From the NCBI RefSeq assembly GCF_002095385.1, contig NZ_MIPP01000001.1, positions 62,001-126,000 of the forward strand: a DNA stretch of 64,000 bases. The letters are read 5' to 3'. The position numbers and the translations under genes were made by a program. Under the pieces are notes generated by a model that searched no databases, was not told the origin of the DNA, and worked only from the letters and a program-made list of their open reading frames with translations. The DNA is from Pantoea eucrina (GTDB taxonomy: Bacteria; Pseudomonadota; Gammaproteobacteria; Enterobacterales; Enterobacteriaceae). Below, in pieces: positions 10,009-20,634 of this stretch (positions are counted from its first letter, which is position 1; each line of letters begins with the position of its first letter).

Positions 10009-10095
10009 ACCGAGGTGGTGAAATTGGTAGACACGCTACCTTGAGGTGGTAGTGCTCGAAAGGGCTTACGGGTTCAAGTCCCGTCCTCGGTACCA
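10009..10095 (+). tRNA. leuU: tRNA-Leu (anticodon GAG), CCA encoded
   Basis: An 87-nt class II tRNA. The acceptor stem ACCGAGG pairs with CCTCGGT, the anticodon loop is CTTGAGG, the variable arm is long, the T loop is GTTCAAGTC and the gene ends in ACCA. It lies 53 bases after secG, as in E. coli, where it is cotranscribed. Confidence 0.97.
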
Positions 10096-10109
10096 ATTCT
10101 CAGTAAAAC

Positions 10110-10138
10110 TTGCTATTTTCGCAAGATCGGCGTAATAT
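10110..10138 (+). promoter_or_regulatory. Sigma-70 promoter of the metY-rimP-nusA operon
   Basis: TTGCTA and TAATAT separated by 17 bases, placed between the two tRNA genes with the -10 box 16 bases before the initiator tRNA. Confidence 0.7.
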
Positions 10139-10154
10139 TCGCCACGTTTTCGGA

Positions 10155-10231
<77 letters not shown>

Positions 10232-10357
10232 CTTTCCCTTAGAGTTCTTTTTCAAATATACTGTATGCATCGACGGACGCATTATCAGTGAGTTTTTGAA
10301 AAAAATTCTTCTGGATTGTGCGCCGAAGCCGCACTGCGGCATACAGGGTCCAGTCAT

Positions 10358-10386
10358 AAAAAGCCCCGATTTTTCGGGGTTTTTTG
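10358..10386 (+). terminator. Intrinsic terminator in the leader between metY and rimP
   Basis: AAGCCCCGA, loop, TCGGGGTT with a T-run. In E. coli the metY-rimP interval also holds leader terminators that limit readthrough into nusA-infB; the same role is inferred here. Confidence 0.85.
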
Positions 10387-10444
10387 TTATCAGGAAATCG
10401 TAACACTGGGCTTTAGGCCCTTTTTTTATGTCTTGGGGGTGGGC

Positions 10445-10897
10445 TTGTCCACATTAGAGCAAAAATTGACAGAGTTGATCTCTGCTCCGGTAGAAGCGCT
10501 TGGCTACGAACTGGTCGGTATTGAATTCGTTCGTGGTCGCACATCAACCTTGCGCATCTATATTGATAGCGAAGAGGGTATCAATGTTGATGATTGCGCC
10601 GATGTTAGCCACCAGGTGAGCGCTGTGATGGATGTGGAAGATCCAATTACGGTGGCTTACAACCTTGAAGTTTCCTCGCCGGGTCTCGATCGTCCACTTT
10701 TCACTGCAGAACACTATGCGCGCTTTGCGGGTGAGGAAGTCAGCCTGGTCCTGCGGATGGCGGTACAGAACCGTCGCAAATGGCAGGGCATCATCAAGTC
10801 GGTGGAAGGCGAGATGATCACTGTGACCGTCGAGGGTAACGATGAAGTGTTCGCACTGAGCAATATTCAGAAAGCGAACCTGGTCCCCCACTTTTAA
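10445..10897 (+). CDS. rimP: Ribosome maturation factor RimP
   Basis: Protein of 150 residues required for maturation of the 30S subunit. It consists of an N-terminal alpha/beta domain (about 1-90) and a C-terminal SH3-like domain. The sequence matches E. coli RimP across its length, for example the block [17 protein letters not shown]. The start is taken as TTG at 10445, because it gives the family N-terminus STLEQKLTE and sits after a GGGGGTGGG Shine-Dalgarno. The open frame runs much further upstream without homology. First protein gene of the nusA-infB operon. Confidence 0.93.
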   Translation: MSTLEQKLTELISAPVEALGYELVGIEFVRGRTSTLRIYIDSEEGINVDDCADVSHQVSAVMDVEDPITVAYNLEVSSPGLDRPLFTAEHYARFAGEEVSLVLRMAVQNRRKWQGIIKSVEGEMITVTVEGNDEVFALSNIQKANLVPHF

Positions 10898-10921
10898 AAG
10901 TCCGGATTGAGGCTAACCAGG

Positions 10922-12409
10922 ATGAATAAAGAAATCTTAGCTGTAGTAGAAGCCGTTTCTAATGAAAAAGCTCTGCCGCGTGAGAAAATCTTCGAAGCGC
11001 TGGAGAGCGCTTTGGCCACTGCGACCAAAAAGAAGTATGAGCAGGAAATCGACGTGCGCGTCAGTATCGATCGTCGCAGCGGCGATTTCGACACGTTCCG
11101 TCGTTGGGTAATCGTTGATGAAGTTACTCAGCCTACGCGTGAAATCACGCTGGACGCGGCTCGCTTCGAAGATGAAGCGCTCAATCTGGGCGATTACGTT
11201 GAAGATCAGATTGAATCTGTCACCTTTGACCGTATCACTACACAGACTGCGAAGCAGGTTATCGTTCAGAAAGTACGTGAAGCTGAGCGCGCAATGGTTG
11301 TGGACCAGTTCCGCGAGCAGCAAGGCGACATCATCACCGGTCAGGTGAAGAAAGTGAATCGCGACAACATCACGCTGGACCTGGGCAGCAACGCCGAGGC
11401 GGTGATCGTACGTGAAGATATGCTGCCACGTGAGAACTTCCGTCCGGGCGACCGTATTCGCGGCGTGCTGTATGCCGTGCGTCCTGAAGCGCGTGGTGCT
11501 CAGCTGTTTGTTACCCGTTCCAAACCTGAAATGCTGATCGAACTGTTCCGCATTGAGGTGCCGGAAATTGGTGAAGAAGTTATCGAAATCAAAGCGGCTG
11601 CCCGCGATCCGGGTTCACGCGCTAAAATTGCGGTAAAAACCAACGATAAACGTATCGATCCGGTAGGTGCCTGCGTCGGTATGCGCGGCGCACGCGTGCA
11701 GGCTGTTTCCAGTGAACTGGGCGGCGAGCGTATCGATATCGTGCTGTGGGATGATAATCCGGCACAGTTTGTAATTAACGCCATGGCGCCTGCCGATGTG
11801 GCGTCAATCGTGGTGGATGAAGATAATCACACCATGGATATCGCTGTTGAGGCCGGTAATCTGGCTCAGGCGATCGGCCGTAATGGCCAAAACGTGCGTC
11901 TGGCTTCCCAGCTGAGCGGCTGGGAGCTGAACGTGATGACCGTCGACGATCTGCAGGCTAAGCATCAGGCTGAAGCCCACGCAGCAATCGATATGTTCAC
12001 GAAACATCTCGACATCGACGAAGAGTTCGCCACCATACTGGTGGAAGAGGGCTTCTCTTCGCTGGAAGAACTGGCCTATGTGCCAATGAACGAGCTGCTG
12101 GAAATTGACGGCCTCGACGAAGAGACCATTGAAGCCCTGCGTGAACGAGCCAAAAATGCGTTAACCACCCTGGCATTAGCGAAAGAAGAAAGCCTTGGTA
12201 ATCAGGAGCCCGCTGAGGACTTGCTGAATCTTGAAGGCCTGGATCGTGCGCTGGCCTATCGCCTGGCGTCAAAAGGCGTTTGCACGCTGGAAGATCTCGC
12301 TGAGCAAGGTGTTGACGATCTGACAGATATTGAAGGGCTGGATGATGAGAAGGCCGGTGCGCTGATTATGGCTGCACGTAATATCTGCTGGTTCGGCGAT
12401 GACGCGTAA
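10922..12409 (+). CDS. nusA: Transcription termination/antitermination factor NusA
   Basis: NusA binds RNA polymerase and modulates pausing, intrinsic termination and lambda-N or rrn antitermination. The 495-residue protein has the N-terminal polymerase-binding domain (about 1-130), S1 (about 135-200), and KH1 and KH2 (about 230-345) with the GXXG loops GMRG and GRNG. Two acidic repeats near 365-490 end in [12 protein letters not shown]. Length equals E. coli NusA. The ATG at 10922 gives [11 protein letters not shown]; the longer in-frame ATG at 10907 lies closer to the rimP stop and is less likely. It lies 24 bases after rimP. Confidence 0.97.
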   Translation: MNKEILAVVEAVSNEKALPREKIFEALESALATATKKKYEQEIDVRVSIDRRSGDFDTFRRWVIVDEVTQPTREITLDAARFEDEALNLGDYVEDQIESVTFDRITTQTAKQVIVQKVREAERAMVVDQFREQQGDIITGQVKKVNRDNITLDLGSNAEAVIVREDMLPRENFRPGDRIRGVLYAVRPEARGAQLFVTRSKPEMLIELFRIEVPEIGEEVIEIKAAARDPGSRAKIAVKTNDKRIDPVGACVGMRGARVQAVSSELGGERIDIVLWDDNPAQFVINAMAPADVASIVVDEDNHTMDIAVEAGNLAQAIGRNGQNVRLASQLSGWELNVMTVDDLQAKHQAEAHAAIDMFTKHLDIDEEFATILVEEGFSSLEELAYVPMNELLEIDGLDEETIEALRERAKNALTTLALAKEESLGNQEPAEDLLNLEGLDRALAYRLASKGVCTLEDLAEQGVDDLTDIEGLDDEKAGALIMAARNICWFGDDA

Positions 12410-12426
12410 TAACAGGAAGGAACAGC

Positions 12427-15123
12427 ATGACAGATGTAACCGTAAAATCGCTGGCCGCCGAAATTCAGACTCCGGTCGATCGCCTGGTACAGCAATTTGC
12501 TGATGCGGGGATCCCTAAGTCTGAAAACGACGCGGTGTCCCAGCAAGAGAAAGAGACCTTACTGTCCCACCTGAACCGTGAGCACGGTCAAACCAGTTCA
12601 GGTAAACTGACGTTGCAGCGCAAAACGCGCAGCACCTTGAATATTCCGGGCACCGGGGGTAAAAGTAAATCGGTGCAAATTGAAGTTCGCAAAAAGCGCA
12701 CATATGTGAAGGGTGATGCAGAGGCTGAGCAGCAGGCTCAGGCAGAAGCGGAAGCTGAGGCACAGCGCGTAGCGGAAGAGCAGGCGCGTCGCGAGGCGGA
12801 AGAACAAGCCCGTCGCGAGGCTGAATTAAAAGCGCAACGTGAAGCCGAAGATAAAGCCAGGCGCGAAGCCGCTGACAAGGCTAAGCGTGAAGCAGCGGAA
12901 AAAGATAAAGTGACAAACCAACCTACCGATGAAGTGACCAAGGCTGCGCAGTCTGATAAAGCCCGTCGCGAAGCTGAAGCGGCTGAACTGAAGCGTAAAG
13001 CTGAAGAAGAAGCCCGTCGTAAGCTCGAAGAGAGCGCACGCCGCGTAGCGGAAGAAGCACGCCGCCTGGCAGAAGAGAAAGGCGCGGAGTGGGACAAACC
13101 TGAGGAAGAAGATAAAGGTGACTATCACGTCACAACTTCAACTCATGCCCGTCAGGCAGAAGACGAAAACGATCGTCAGGTTGAAGCGGGTCGTGCACGT
13201 GCACGCACCACGGCTAAAGCCACGCGTCCTGCCAAAAAAGGCAACAAGCACTCCGAAGCTAAAACCGATCGTGAAGAAGCGCGTGCGCAGGTTCGCGGTG
13301 GTAAAGGCGGTAAGCATCGCAAACCTAGCGCACTGCAGCAGGGCTTTAACAAGCCAGCGCAGGCCGTTAACCGCGACGTGATTATCGGCGAAACCATCAC
13401 CGTAGCTGAACTGGCGAACAAGATGGCAGTGAAAGGTTCACTGGTCATCAAAGCGATGATGAAGATGGGCGCGATGGCGACTATCAACCAGGTTATCGAC
13501 CAGGAAACTGCACAGCTGGTCGCGGAAGAGATGGGTCATAAAGTGATCCTGCGCCGCGAGAACGAGCTGGAAGAAGCGGTAATGGACGATCGTGATACTG
13601 ATGCAGCGCAGGAGAGCCGTGCGCCGGTCGTGACCATCATGGGTCACGTTGACCACGGTAAAACCTCCCTGCTGGATTACATCCGCTCAACGAAAGTCGC
13701 CTCTGGCGAAGCGGGTGGTATTACCCAGCACATCGGTGCCTATCACGTTGAAACCGAAAACGGCATGGTCACCTTCCTGGATACCCCGGGACACGCCGCG
13801 TTTACCGCAATGCGTGCTCGCGGTGCGCAGGCAACGGATATCGTTATCCTGGTCGTTGCTGCGGATGATGGCGTGATGCCACAGACCGTCGAAGCGATTC
13901 AACACGCAAAAGCGGCCGGTGTACCGGTTGTGGTTGCAGTGAACAAGTGCGACAAACCAGAAGCCGATCCGGATCGCGTGAAGAACGAGCTGACTCAGTA
14001 CGGCATCATTCCGGAAGAGTGGGGCGGCGAAAACATGTTCGTCAACGTTTCTGCGAAAGCGGGTACCGGTATCGACGATCTGCTGAACGCCATTCTGCTG
14101 CAGGCGGAAGTGCTTGAGCTGACCGCTATTCGTGAAGGTATGGCAAGCGGTGTGGTTATCGAATCCTTCCTGGATAAAGGTCGTGGTCCGGTCGCTACCG
14201 TGCTGGTACGTGAAGGTACGCTGAACAAAGGCGATATCGTACTGTGTGGCTTCGAGTATGGCCGCGTACGTGCGATGCGTGACGAACTGGGACGCGAAGT
14301 ACAGGAAGCAGGCCCATCGATTCCGGTTGAGATCCTGGGTCTCTCTGGCGTACCGGCAGCGGGTGATGAAGCGACTGTGGTCCGTGACGAGAAGAAAGCG
14401 CGTGAAGTTGCTCTCTATCGTCAGGGTAAATTCCGCGAAGTGAAACTGGCGCGTCAGCAGAAGTCGAAGCTGGAAAACATGTTTGCGAACATGACTGAAG
14501 GCGAAGTCTCAGAGCTGAACATCGTTCTGAAGTCTGACGTACAGGGCTCGGTAGAAGCGATCTCCGATTCGCTGCTGAAACTCTCCACCGACGAAGTGAA
14601 GGTGAAGATTATCGGTTCTGGCGTGGGCGGTATCACCGAAACCGACGCTACGCTGGCGGCCGCTTCCAATGCGATCATCCTCGGCTTTAACGTCCGTGCT
14701 GACGCTTCTGCGCGTCGCGTGATTGATGCTGAAAACGTCGACCTGCGTTACTACTCCGTCATCTATAATCTGATTGACGAAGTAAAAGCTGCGATGAGCG
14801 GTATGCTGGCGCCGGAATTCAAACAGCAGATCATCGGTCTGGCCGAAGTACGTGATGTGTTTAAATCACCGAAATTTGGCGCGATCGCGGGCTGTATGGT
14901 TACCGAAGGCAACATCAAGCGTCACAACCCAATTCGTGTCCTGCGCGACAACGTGGTTATCTATGAAGGCGAGCTGGAATCCCTGCGTCGCTTCAAAGAT
15001 GACGTCAACGAAGTGCGTAACGGCATGGAGTGTGGTATCGGTGTGAAGAACTACAACGACGTTCGCGTTGGCGATATGATCGAAGTGTTCGAAATCATTG
15101 AAATTAAACGCACCATCGCATAA
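12427..15123 (+). CDS. infB: Translation initiation factor IF-2
   Basis: GTPase that brings initiator tRNA to the 30S subunit and promotes subunit joining. The 898-residue protein has an N-terminal IF2N domain, a long charged stretch (about 100-230) rich in EARREAE-like repeats predicted to be helical, and a second IF2N-like region near 320-370. The G domain carries [15 protein letters not shown] and NKCD, followed by domains II-IV. E. coli IF-2 has 890 residues; the difference lies in the repetitive helix. It follows nusA by 17 bases. Shorter IF2 isoforms from internal starts are known in E. coli but are not demonstrated here. Confidence 0.97.
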   Translation: MTDVTVKSLAAEIQTPVDRLVQQFADAGIPKSENDAVSQQEKETLLSHLNREHGQTSSGKLTLQRKTRSTLNIPGTGGKSKSVQIEVRKKRTYVKGDAEAEQQAQAEAEAEAQRVAEEQARREAEEQARREAELKAQREAEDKARREAADKAKREAAEKDKVTNQPTDEVTKAAQSDKARREAEAAELKRKAEEEARRKLEESARRVAEEARRLAEEKGAEWDKPEEEDKGDYHVTTSTHARQAEDENDRQVEAGRARARTTAKATRPAKKGNKHSEAKTDREEARAQVRGGKGGKHRKPSALQQGFNKPAQAVNRDVIIGETITVAELANKMAVKGSLVIKAMMKMGAMATINQVIDQETAQLVAEEMGHKVILRRENELEEAVMDDRDTDAAQESRAPVVTIMGHVDHGKTSLLDYIRSTKVASGEAGGITQHIGAYHVETENGMVTFLDTPGHAAFTAMRARGAQATDIVILVVAADDGVMPQTVEAIQHAKAAGVPVVVAVNKCDKPEADPDRVKNELTQYGIIPEEWGGENMFVNVSAKAGTGIDDLLNAILLQAEVLELTAIREGMASGVVIESFLDKGRGPVATVLVREGTLNKGDIVLCGFEYGRVRAMRDELGREVQEAGPSIPVEILGLSGVPAAGDEATVVRDEKKAREVALYRQGKFREVKLARQQKSKLENMFANMTEGEVSELNIVLKSDVQGSVEAISDSLLKLSTDEVKVKIIGSGVGGITETDATLAAASNAIILGFNVRADASARRVIDAENVDLRYYSVIYNLIDEVKAAMSGMLAPEFKQQIIGLAEVRDVFKSPKFGAIAGCMVTEGNIKRHNPIRVLRDNVVIYEGELESLRRFKDDVNEVRNGMECGIGVKNYNDVRVGDMIEVFEIIEIKRTIA

Positions 15124-15148
15124 TTCACTTATCGATGTACTGCAATTT

Positions 15149-15167
15149 GGGAGGCCACTGGCCTCCC
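15149..15167 (+). terminator. GC-rich hairpin between infB and rbfA
   Basis: A perfect 8-bp stem, GGGAGGCC with GGCCTCCC, and a three-base loop between the two genes. The tail is only mildly T-rich, so it may be a processing or attenuating hairpin rather than a full terminator. Confidence 0.55.
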
Positions 15168-15189
15168 GAATTATTTGGGAGATATCATT

Positions 15190-15597
15190 ATGGCGAAAGA
15201 ATTTGGTCGCCCGCAGCGGGTTTCTCAGGAGCTGCAAAAAGAGATCGCGATTATTCTGCAGCGTGAAATCAAAGATCCGCGTCTGGGTATGATGGTGACG
15301 GTCTCTGGCGTTGAAGTGTCGCGCGATCTGGCCTATGCCAAAGTATTTGTGACTTTCCTGAACGATCAGGATGAAGAAGCGGTAAAAAATGGTCTGAAAG
15401 CGCTGAAAGAGGCGTCAGGCTACATCCGCATTCTGCTGGGCAAAGCGATGCGTCTGCGCATTGTGCCGGAGCTGACCTTCTTCTATGACAACTCACTGAT
15501 TGAAGGGATGCGCATGTCAAATCTGGTCTCTAACGTGATCAGAAACGATGCAGAACGGCGCGGTGAAACCCCGGCGGAAGATGACAAGGAGGACTGA
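15190..15597 (+). CDS. rbfA: 30S ribosome-binding factor RbfA
   Basis: KH-fold assembly factor of 135 residues that binds the 16S rRNA helix 1 region during 30S maturation and is needed at low temperature. The sequence [20 protein letters not shown] and the following KDPRLG and [11 protein letters not shown] blocks match E. coli RbfA. The ATG at 15190 is preferred over the in-frame ATG at 15175 because it gives the family N-terminus. Its TGA overlaps the truB ATG (TGATGA), a sign of coupling. Confidence 0.96.
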   Translation: MAKEFGRPQRVSQELQKEIAIILQREIKDPRLGMMVTVSGVEVSRDLAYAKVFVTFLNDQDEEAVKNGLKALKEASGYIRILLGKAMRLRIVPELTFFYDNSLIEGMRMSNLVSNVIRNDAERRGETPAEDDKED

Positions 15598-16541
15598 TGA
15601 GTCGTCCTCGTCGTCGCGGCCGCGACGTACACGGTGTCTTCCTGCTGGATAAGCATCAGGGCGCGTCGTCCAATGATGTGCTGCAAAAAGTTAAGCGCCT
15701 GTTTAATGCTAACAAAGCGGGTCATACCGGTGCGCTGGATCCCCTTGCCACCGGTATGCTGCCGGTTTGTCTGGGCGAGGCCACCAAGTTTTCGCAGTAT
15801 CTGCTCGACTCTGATAAGCGTTATCGCGTTATCGCCCGGCTGGGCGAACGTACCGATACTTCAGACGCAGATGGCAACATTGTGGAAACCCGCCCGGTGA
15901 CCTTCAGCCAGCCTGAGCTGGATGCGGCGCTGGAGAGTTTTCGCGGTGATACGATGCAGGTGCCGACTATGTTCTCGGCGCTGAAATATCAGGGTCGCAA
16001 GCTCTATGAGTATGCGCGCGAAGGCGTTACCGTGCCGCGTGAAGCCCGACCCATCACCGTATTTGAGCTGCAGTTTATTCGCCATGAAGGTGATGAGCTG
16101 GAGCTGGAGATCCACGTCTCCAAAGGCACCTATATTCGTACCATCATCGACGATCTGGGTGAGAAGCTGGGCTGTGGCGCGCATGTCATTATGCTGCGTC
16201 GTCTGCAGGTCGCACGCTACCCGATTGCACGAATGATGACGCTGGAGCAGCTGCAGGCAGTGGCAGCAGAAGCCACCGCGGCTGAAACGCCTGACTACAG
16301 CGCGCTCGATGCGCTGCTGCTGCCAATGGACAGCCCGGCGGAAGATTTTCCGGTGGTCAATCTGCCCGTTACGGTTGCCGCCAGCTTTAAGCAGGGTATG
16401 CCGGTCCAGGCTGCGGATACGCCGGCAGCAGGTCTGGTAAGGGTCACGGAAGGTGAGGCACAAAAAATCATCGGCATGGCTGAAATCGCCGCCGATGGAC
16501 GGGTAGCGCCACGCCGGCTGGTGGTGGAGTTTCCTGGCTGA
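15597..16541 (+). CDS. truB: tRNA pseudouridine-55 synthase
   Basis: TruB converts U55 in the T loop of tRNAs to pseudouridine and also acts as a tRNA chaperone. The 314-residue protein contains the catalytic motif [14 protein letters not shown] with the nucleophilic Asp near residue 48. [14 protein letters not shown] and [15 protein letters not shown] follow, and then a C-terminal PUA-like domain. Length equals the E. coli enzyme. It overlaps rbfA. Confidence 0.97.
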   Translation: MSRPRRRGRDVHGVFLLDKHQGASSNDVLQKVKRLFNANKAGHTGALDPLATGMLPVCLGEATKFSQYLLDSDKRYRVIARLGERTDTSDADGNIVETRPVTFSQPELDAALESFRGDTMQVPTMFSALKYQGRKLYEYAREGVTVPREARPITVFELQFIRHEGDELELEIHVSKGTYIRTIIDDLGEKLGCGAHVIMLRRLQVARYPIARMMTLEQLQAVAAEATAAETPDYSALDALLLPMDSPAEDFPVVNLPVTVAASFKQGMPVQAADTPAAGLVRVTEGEAQKIIGMAEIAADGRVAPRRLVVEFPG

Positions 16542-16573
16542 CCGTGCTGCTCATCTTTGCTGCAACAGCGCAT

Positions 16574-16602
16574 TTGCGTTGCCTGCGGGCGCAGAGTAGA
16601 AT
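16574..16602 (+). promoter_or_regulatory. rpsO promoter
   Basis: TTGCGT and TAGAAT with 17 bases between them, about 75 bases upstream of the rpsO start. This matches the position of the main rpsO promoter in E. coli. Confidence 0.7.
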
Positions 16603-16675
16603 AGCGCGGCTTTAAAAGCGGGCTGCTGAATTAGAGATCGGCACCCATACATTCATTTTTTTACTGGAGTTTATT

Positions 16676-16945
16676 ATGTCTCTAAGCGTAGAAGCTAAAG
16701 CAGAGATCGTTGCTAAATATGGTCGTGGCGCTAACGACAGCGGTTCAACTGAAGTTCAGGTTGCTCTGCTGACTGCTCAGATTAACCACCTGCAGGGTCA
16801 CTTCTCTGAGCACAAGAAAGACCACCACAGCCGTCGCGGTCTGCTGCGCATGGTATCCCAGCGTCGTAAGCTGCTGGACTATCTGAAGCGTAAAGACGTT
16901 GCTCGCTACACCAGCCTGATCGAGAGCCTGGGTCTGCGTCGCTAA
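16676..16945 (+). CDS. rpsO: 30S ribosomal protein S15
   Basis: Primary 16S rRNA-binding protein of the 30S platform, 89 residues with the initiator Met. It contains the conserved blocks [26 protein letters not shown] and [12 protein letters not shown]. In E. coli S15 represses its own translation through a pseudoknot in the leader; the leader here was not folded. It has its own promoter and is followed by a strong terminator before pnp. Confidence 0.98.
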   Translation: MSLSVEAKAEIVAKYGRGANDSGSTEVQVALLTAQINHLQGHFSEHKKDHHSRRGLLRMVSQRRKLLDYLKRKDVARYTSLIESLGLRR

Positions 16946-17027
16946 GTCTGAAGAATCTGATCAAGGATGTAGCGCATGCACTATGCAAAAAAACGCATCT
17001 GACGATCAGATTTGTGCGAGTTTCGCG

Positions 17028-17056
17028 AAAAGGGGGCCTTTAAGGCCCCCTTTTTT
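17028..17056 (+). terminator. rpsO terminator
   Basis: AAAAGGGGGCC, loop, GGCCCCC followed by six T, about 85 bases after rpsO. In E. coli the equivalent t1 terminator is leaky and lets some transcription reach pnp. The next 200 bases are the pnp leader, where an RNase III site would be expected. Confidence 0.9.
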
Positions 17057-17253
17057 CGAGCAATCCGCAGCAATCCAGACCAAACTCATGTATTGTTGCT
17101 GAGTGTGATCTTTGTTTGCAGAGGTTCGCGCGGCTAATGAGAGGCTTTGCCGCAGGGGCGGTTGAGGGTTGTCATTAGTCGCGAGGATGCGACAAAGATC
17201 GGTTATCACTGGCGAGCCGCAATGGCTCTGCCCTGAATTTAAGGATGTTAATT

Positions 17254-19386
17254 TTGCTGAATCCGATCGTACGCAAATTCCAATATGGTCAGCATACCGT
17301 CACGCTGGAAACCGGCATGATGGCACGTCAGGCTACCGCTGCTGTTATGGTAAGCATGGATGACACAGCGGTATTTGTAACCGTTGTTGGCCAGAAGAAA
17401 GCGAAACCAGGCCAGGACTTTTTCCCGCTGACCGTTAACTATCAGGAGCGTACCTATGCTGCTGGTCGTATCCCGGGCAGCTTCTTCCGTCGCGAAGGCC
17501 GGCCAAGCGAAGGCGAAACCCTGATTGCGCGTCTGATTGACCGCCCGGTGCGTCCGCTGTTCCCGGAAGGCTTCGTTAACGAAGTGCAGGTTATCGCTAC
17601 TGTCGTTTCTGTTAACCCTCAGGTTAACCCGGACATCGTGGCAATGATTGGTGCCTCTGCTGCGCTGTCACTGTCAGGTATTCCGTTCAACGGTCCAATC
17701 GGTTCTGCTCGCGTTGGTTACATCAACGACCAGTATGTCCTGAACCCGACCGCAGATGAGATCAAACAGTCACGTCTGGACCTGGTGGTTGCCGGTACCC
17801 AGAACGCGGTACTGATGGTTGAATCGGAAGCCGATATCCTGACCGAAGAGCAGATGCTGGGCGCCGTGGTATTTGGCCACGACCAGCAGCAGGTTGTTAT
17901 CGAAAACATCAACGCGCTGGTCGCCGAAGCGGGTAAACCGCGCTGGGACTGGAAGCCAGAAGCGACTAACGATGCACTGATTGCACGTGTTGCCGCGCTG
18001 GCGGAAGCGCGCATCGCTGATGCTTACCGCATCACCGATAAGCAGGAGCGTTACGCACAGGTTGGCGTGATCAAAGATGAGACGATCGCTGCGCTGCTGG
18101 CTGAAGATGCTGCGCTGGATGATGCAGAAATCGGCGATATTGTGCATAGCCTCGAAAAGAATGTGGTTCGTACCCGCATCCTGAGCGGCGAACCGCGTAT
18201 CGACGGTCGCGAAAAAGATATGATCCGCGGTCTGGACGTGCGTACCGGCGTACTGCCGCGTACGCACGGCTCTGCGCTGTTCACCCGTGGTGAAACGCAG
18301 GCGCTGGTTGCTGCTACGCTGGGTACCGCACGCGATGCGCAGAACCTGGATGAGCTGATGGGCGAGCGTACCGACAGCTTCCTGTTCCACTACAACTTCC
18401 CTCCATACTCAGTGGGCGAAACCGGCATGGTTGGCTCACCGAAGCGTCGTGAAATTGGTCACGGTCGTCTGGCGAAGCGTGGCGTGCTGGCAGTTATGCC
18501 TAAGCAGGAAGAGTTCCCGTACACCGTACGCGTTGTATCAGAAATCACTGAATCAAACGGTTCTTCTTCTATGGCTTCCGTTTGCGGTGCTTCACTGGCA
18601 CTGATGGACGCAGGCGTACCGATCAAAGCAGCCGTTGCCGGTATTGCTATGGGTCTGGTGAAGGAAGATGAGAAGTTTGTCGTGCTGTCTGACATCCTGG
18701 GCGATGAAGATCACCTCGGCGATATGGACTTCAAAGTAGCGGGTAGCCGTGAGGGTATTACCGCGTTGCAGATGGACATCAAAATCGAAGGCATCACCCG
18801 CGAAATCATGCAGGTTGCGCTGAACCAGGCTAAAGGTGCGCGTCTGCATATCCTGAGCGTCATGGAGCAGGCTATCAGCACGCCGCGTCAGGAGATCTCT
18901 GAATTCGCACCGCGCATTTACACCATCAAGATCAGCTCTGACAAGATCAAAGATGTGATTGGTAAAGGCGGCTCGGTAATCCGTGCGCTGACCGAAGAAA
19001 CCGGCACTACCATCGAAATCGAAGATGACGGCACCGTAAAAATCGCTGCGACCGACGGTCAGAAAGCGAAAGAAGCGATTCGTCGTATCGAAGAGATCAC
19101 CGCTGAGATTGAAGTGGGCCGCATCTACTCCGGTAAAGTTACCCGTATCGTTGATTTCGGTGCGTTCGTGGCTATCGGTGGCGGTAAAGAAGGTCTGGTT
19201 CATATTTCTCAGATCGCCGACAAGCGCGTAGAGAAAGTGACCGACTACCTGCAGATGGGTCAGGAAGTACCGGTTAAGGTGATGGAAGTTGACCGTCAGG
19301 GCCGCGTACGTCTGAGCATCAAAGAGGCAACTGAGCAGAAGCCGGCAGAAGCTGCTACTGCTGTGGACGCTTCTGACGCTGAATAA
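17254..19386 (+). CDS. pnp: Polyribonucleotide nucleotidyltransferase (PNPase)
   Basis: Phosphorolytic 3'-5' exoribonuclease and degradosome component. The 710-residue protein has two RNase PH-like cores, the second with [17 protein letters not shown] and catalytic-type acidic residues in [16 protein letters not shown] domain near 553-612 ([11 protein letters not shown]) and an S1 domain near 620-690 follow. TTG at 17254 is chosen as start because it gives MLNPIVRKF as in E. coli and sits eight bases after AAGGA. The in-frame ATG at 17245 overlaps that Shine-Dalgarno. The E. coli protein has 711 residues. Confidence 0.96.
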   Translation: MLNPIVRKFQYGQHTVTLETGMMARQATAAVMVSMDDTAVFVTVVGQKKAKPGQDFFPLTVNYQERTYAAGRIPGSFFRREGRPSEGETLIARLIDRPVRPLFPEGFVNEVQVIATVVSVNPQVNPDIVAMIGASAALSLSGIPFNGPIGSARVGYINDQYVLNPTADEIKQSRLDLVVAGTQNAVLMVESEADILTEEQMLGAVVFGHDQQQVVIENINALVAEAGKPRWDWKPEATNDALIARVAALAEARIADAYRITDKQERYAQVGVIKDETIAALLAEDAALDDAEIGDIVHSLEKNVVRTRILSGEPRIDGREKDMIRGLDVRTGVLPRTHGSALFTRGETQALVAATLGTARDAQNLDELMGERTDSFLFHYNFPPYSVGETGMVGSPKRREIGHGRLAKRGVLAVMPKQEEFPYTVRVVSEITESNGSSSMASVCGASLALMDAGVPIKAAVAGIAMGLVKEDEKFVVLSDILGDEDHLGDMDFKVAGSREGITALQMDIKIEGITREIMQVALNQAKGARLHILSVMEQAISTPRQEISEFAPRIYTIKISSDKIKDVIGKGGSVIRALTEETGTTIEIEDDGTVKIAATDGQKAKEAIRRIEEITAEIEVGRIYSGKVTRIVDFGAFVAIGGGKEGLVHISQIADKRVEKVTDYLQMGQEVPVKVMEVDRQGRVRLSIKEATEQKPAEAATAVDASDAE

Positions 19387-19400
19387 GCGTGTCCTGATTA

Positions 19401-19431
19401 GCCCCTTTCTGCCCGGCAGAAAGGGGTGTTT
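19401..19431 (+). terminator. pnp terminator
   Basis: CCCCTTTCTGCC paired with GGCAGAAAGGGG, then a short T-rich tail, 14 bases after the pnp stop. Confidence 0.85.
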
Positions 19432-19571
19432 GTATACTCTGGTAGCGTCAACTCACGGTCGCTGTGCCGATAAGTTGACACCGCCGGAGTATCATCGCGA
19501 GGGCGGGAACCCTTGTGCATAGCAGGCGGATGACAGGATGGTTATCCCAATGTTTGTATCGGGAGTGGGAA

Positions 19572-20456
19572 ATGAAGCCTTTTTTGCGCTGGTGTATTGT
19601 TGCGACAGCTATTTCGCTGGCAGGATGCAGCAACTCCAATTGGCGTAAGAACGAAGTTCTGGCAGTACCTTTGCAGCCCACACTGCAGCAAGAGGTCATT
19701 CTGGCGCGAATGGAACAAATTCTTGCCAGTCGGGCCCTGACCGACGATGAACGCGCACAGCTGTTATATGAGCGCGGAGTGTTGTATGATAGTTTGGGTC
19801 TGAGGGCACTGGCGCGGAACGATTTCTCGCAAGCGCTGTCTATAAGACCAGATATGCCAGAAGTGTTTAACTATCTTGGTATATACTTAACGCAGGCTGG
19901 CAACTTTGATGCCGCCTACGAAGCGTTTGATTCTGTACTTGAGCTTGATCCAACTTACAATTATGCGCATTTAAACCGCGGTATCGCTCTCTATTACGGT
20001 GGTCGATACAGGTTAGCGCAAGATGATCTGCTGGCGTTTTATCAAGACGATCCTAACGATCCGTTCCGCAGCCTCTGGCTTTATCTCACTGAAAGCGAGA
20101 TAGACAAAGACCAGGCTAAAGTAGCGCTGAAACAGCGTTATGACAAAGCGGCTAAGGACCAATGGGGATGGAATATTGTCGAGTTCTACCTGGGCGACAT
20201 CAGTGAAAAAACATTGATGGAACGTCTCAAGGCGGACGCAACGGATAACACCTCGCTCGCTGAACATCTCAGTGAAACCAACTTCTATTTAGGTAAGTAC
20301 TACCTAAGTCTGGGGGAGAAGGACGACGCGAAAGCGTTGTTCAAACTGGCGGTGTCTAACAACGTTAACAACTTTGTTGAACACCGATACGCATTGTTGG
20401 AACTGGCGCAACTCGGCCAGACACAAGACGATTTATCAGAATCTGACCAGCAATAG
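19572..20456 (+). CDS. nlpI: Outer-membrane lipoprotein NlpI
   Basis: Lipoprotein adaptor that in E. coli presents the endopeptidase MepS to the protease Prc and scaffolds peptidoglycan hydrolases. The 294-residue product has a lipobox LAGC at about 16-19 and TPR-like helical repeats, for example [20 protein letters not shown] and [13 protein letters not shown]. Length equals E. coli NlpI. The ATG at 19572 is chosen because it gives MKPFLRW; the open frame begins 57 bases further upstream. It is followed by the yrbN-deaD leader. Confidence 0.96.
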   Translation: MKPFLRWCIVATAISLAGCSNSNWRKNEVLAVPLQPTLQQEVILARMEQILASRALTDDERAQLLYERGVLYDSLGLRALARNDFSQALSIRPDMPEVFNYLGIYLTQAGNFDAAYEAFDSVLELDPTYNYAHLNRGIALYYGGRYRLAQDDLLAFYQDDPNDPFRSLWLYLTESEIDKDQAKVALKQRYDKAAKDQWGWNIVEFYLGDISEKTLMERLKADATDNTSLAEHLSETNFYLGKYYLSLGEKDDAKALFKLAVSNNVNNFVEHRYALLELAQLGQTQDDLSESDQQ

Positions 20457-20561
20457 CTGACGAACTTTTATTGCCTGTTGTACCTGTAAAGTCATCATCT
20501 CCAGAGGTGAGGGCTTTTCTGTTCGTCAAAACTTCTAATTTGAGCCGGTTCACACTTTTTG

Positions 20562-20618
20562 ATGAAAATGACTGAAAATTTTCACGACGAGTTATGTAGA
20601 CTGGCCGCCGCAATCTAA
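20562..20618 (+). CDS. yrbN: YrbN leader peptide upstream of deaD
   Basis: An 18-codon frame reading [18 protein letters not shown], ending 16 bases before the deaD start. It matches the start of E. coli YrbN ([16 protein letters not shown]), which is translated and linked to deaD expression, but is shorter at the C-terminus. The interval from nlpI to here holds no other gene. Confidence 0.8.
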   Translation: MKMTENFHDELCRLAAAI

Positions 20619-20634
20619 GAGGCACGTGTACTAC

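Noticed and set aside
16946-17253. SraG/PsrO-like small RNA between rpsO and pnp
   Set aside because: The position fits E. coli, but no promoter or sequence that I could match with confidence was seen.
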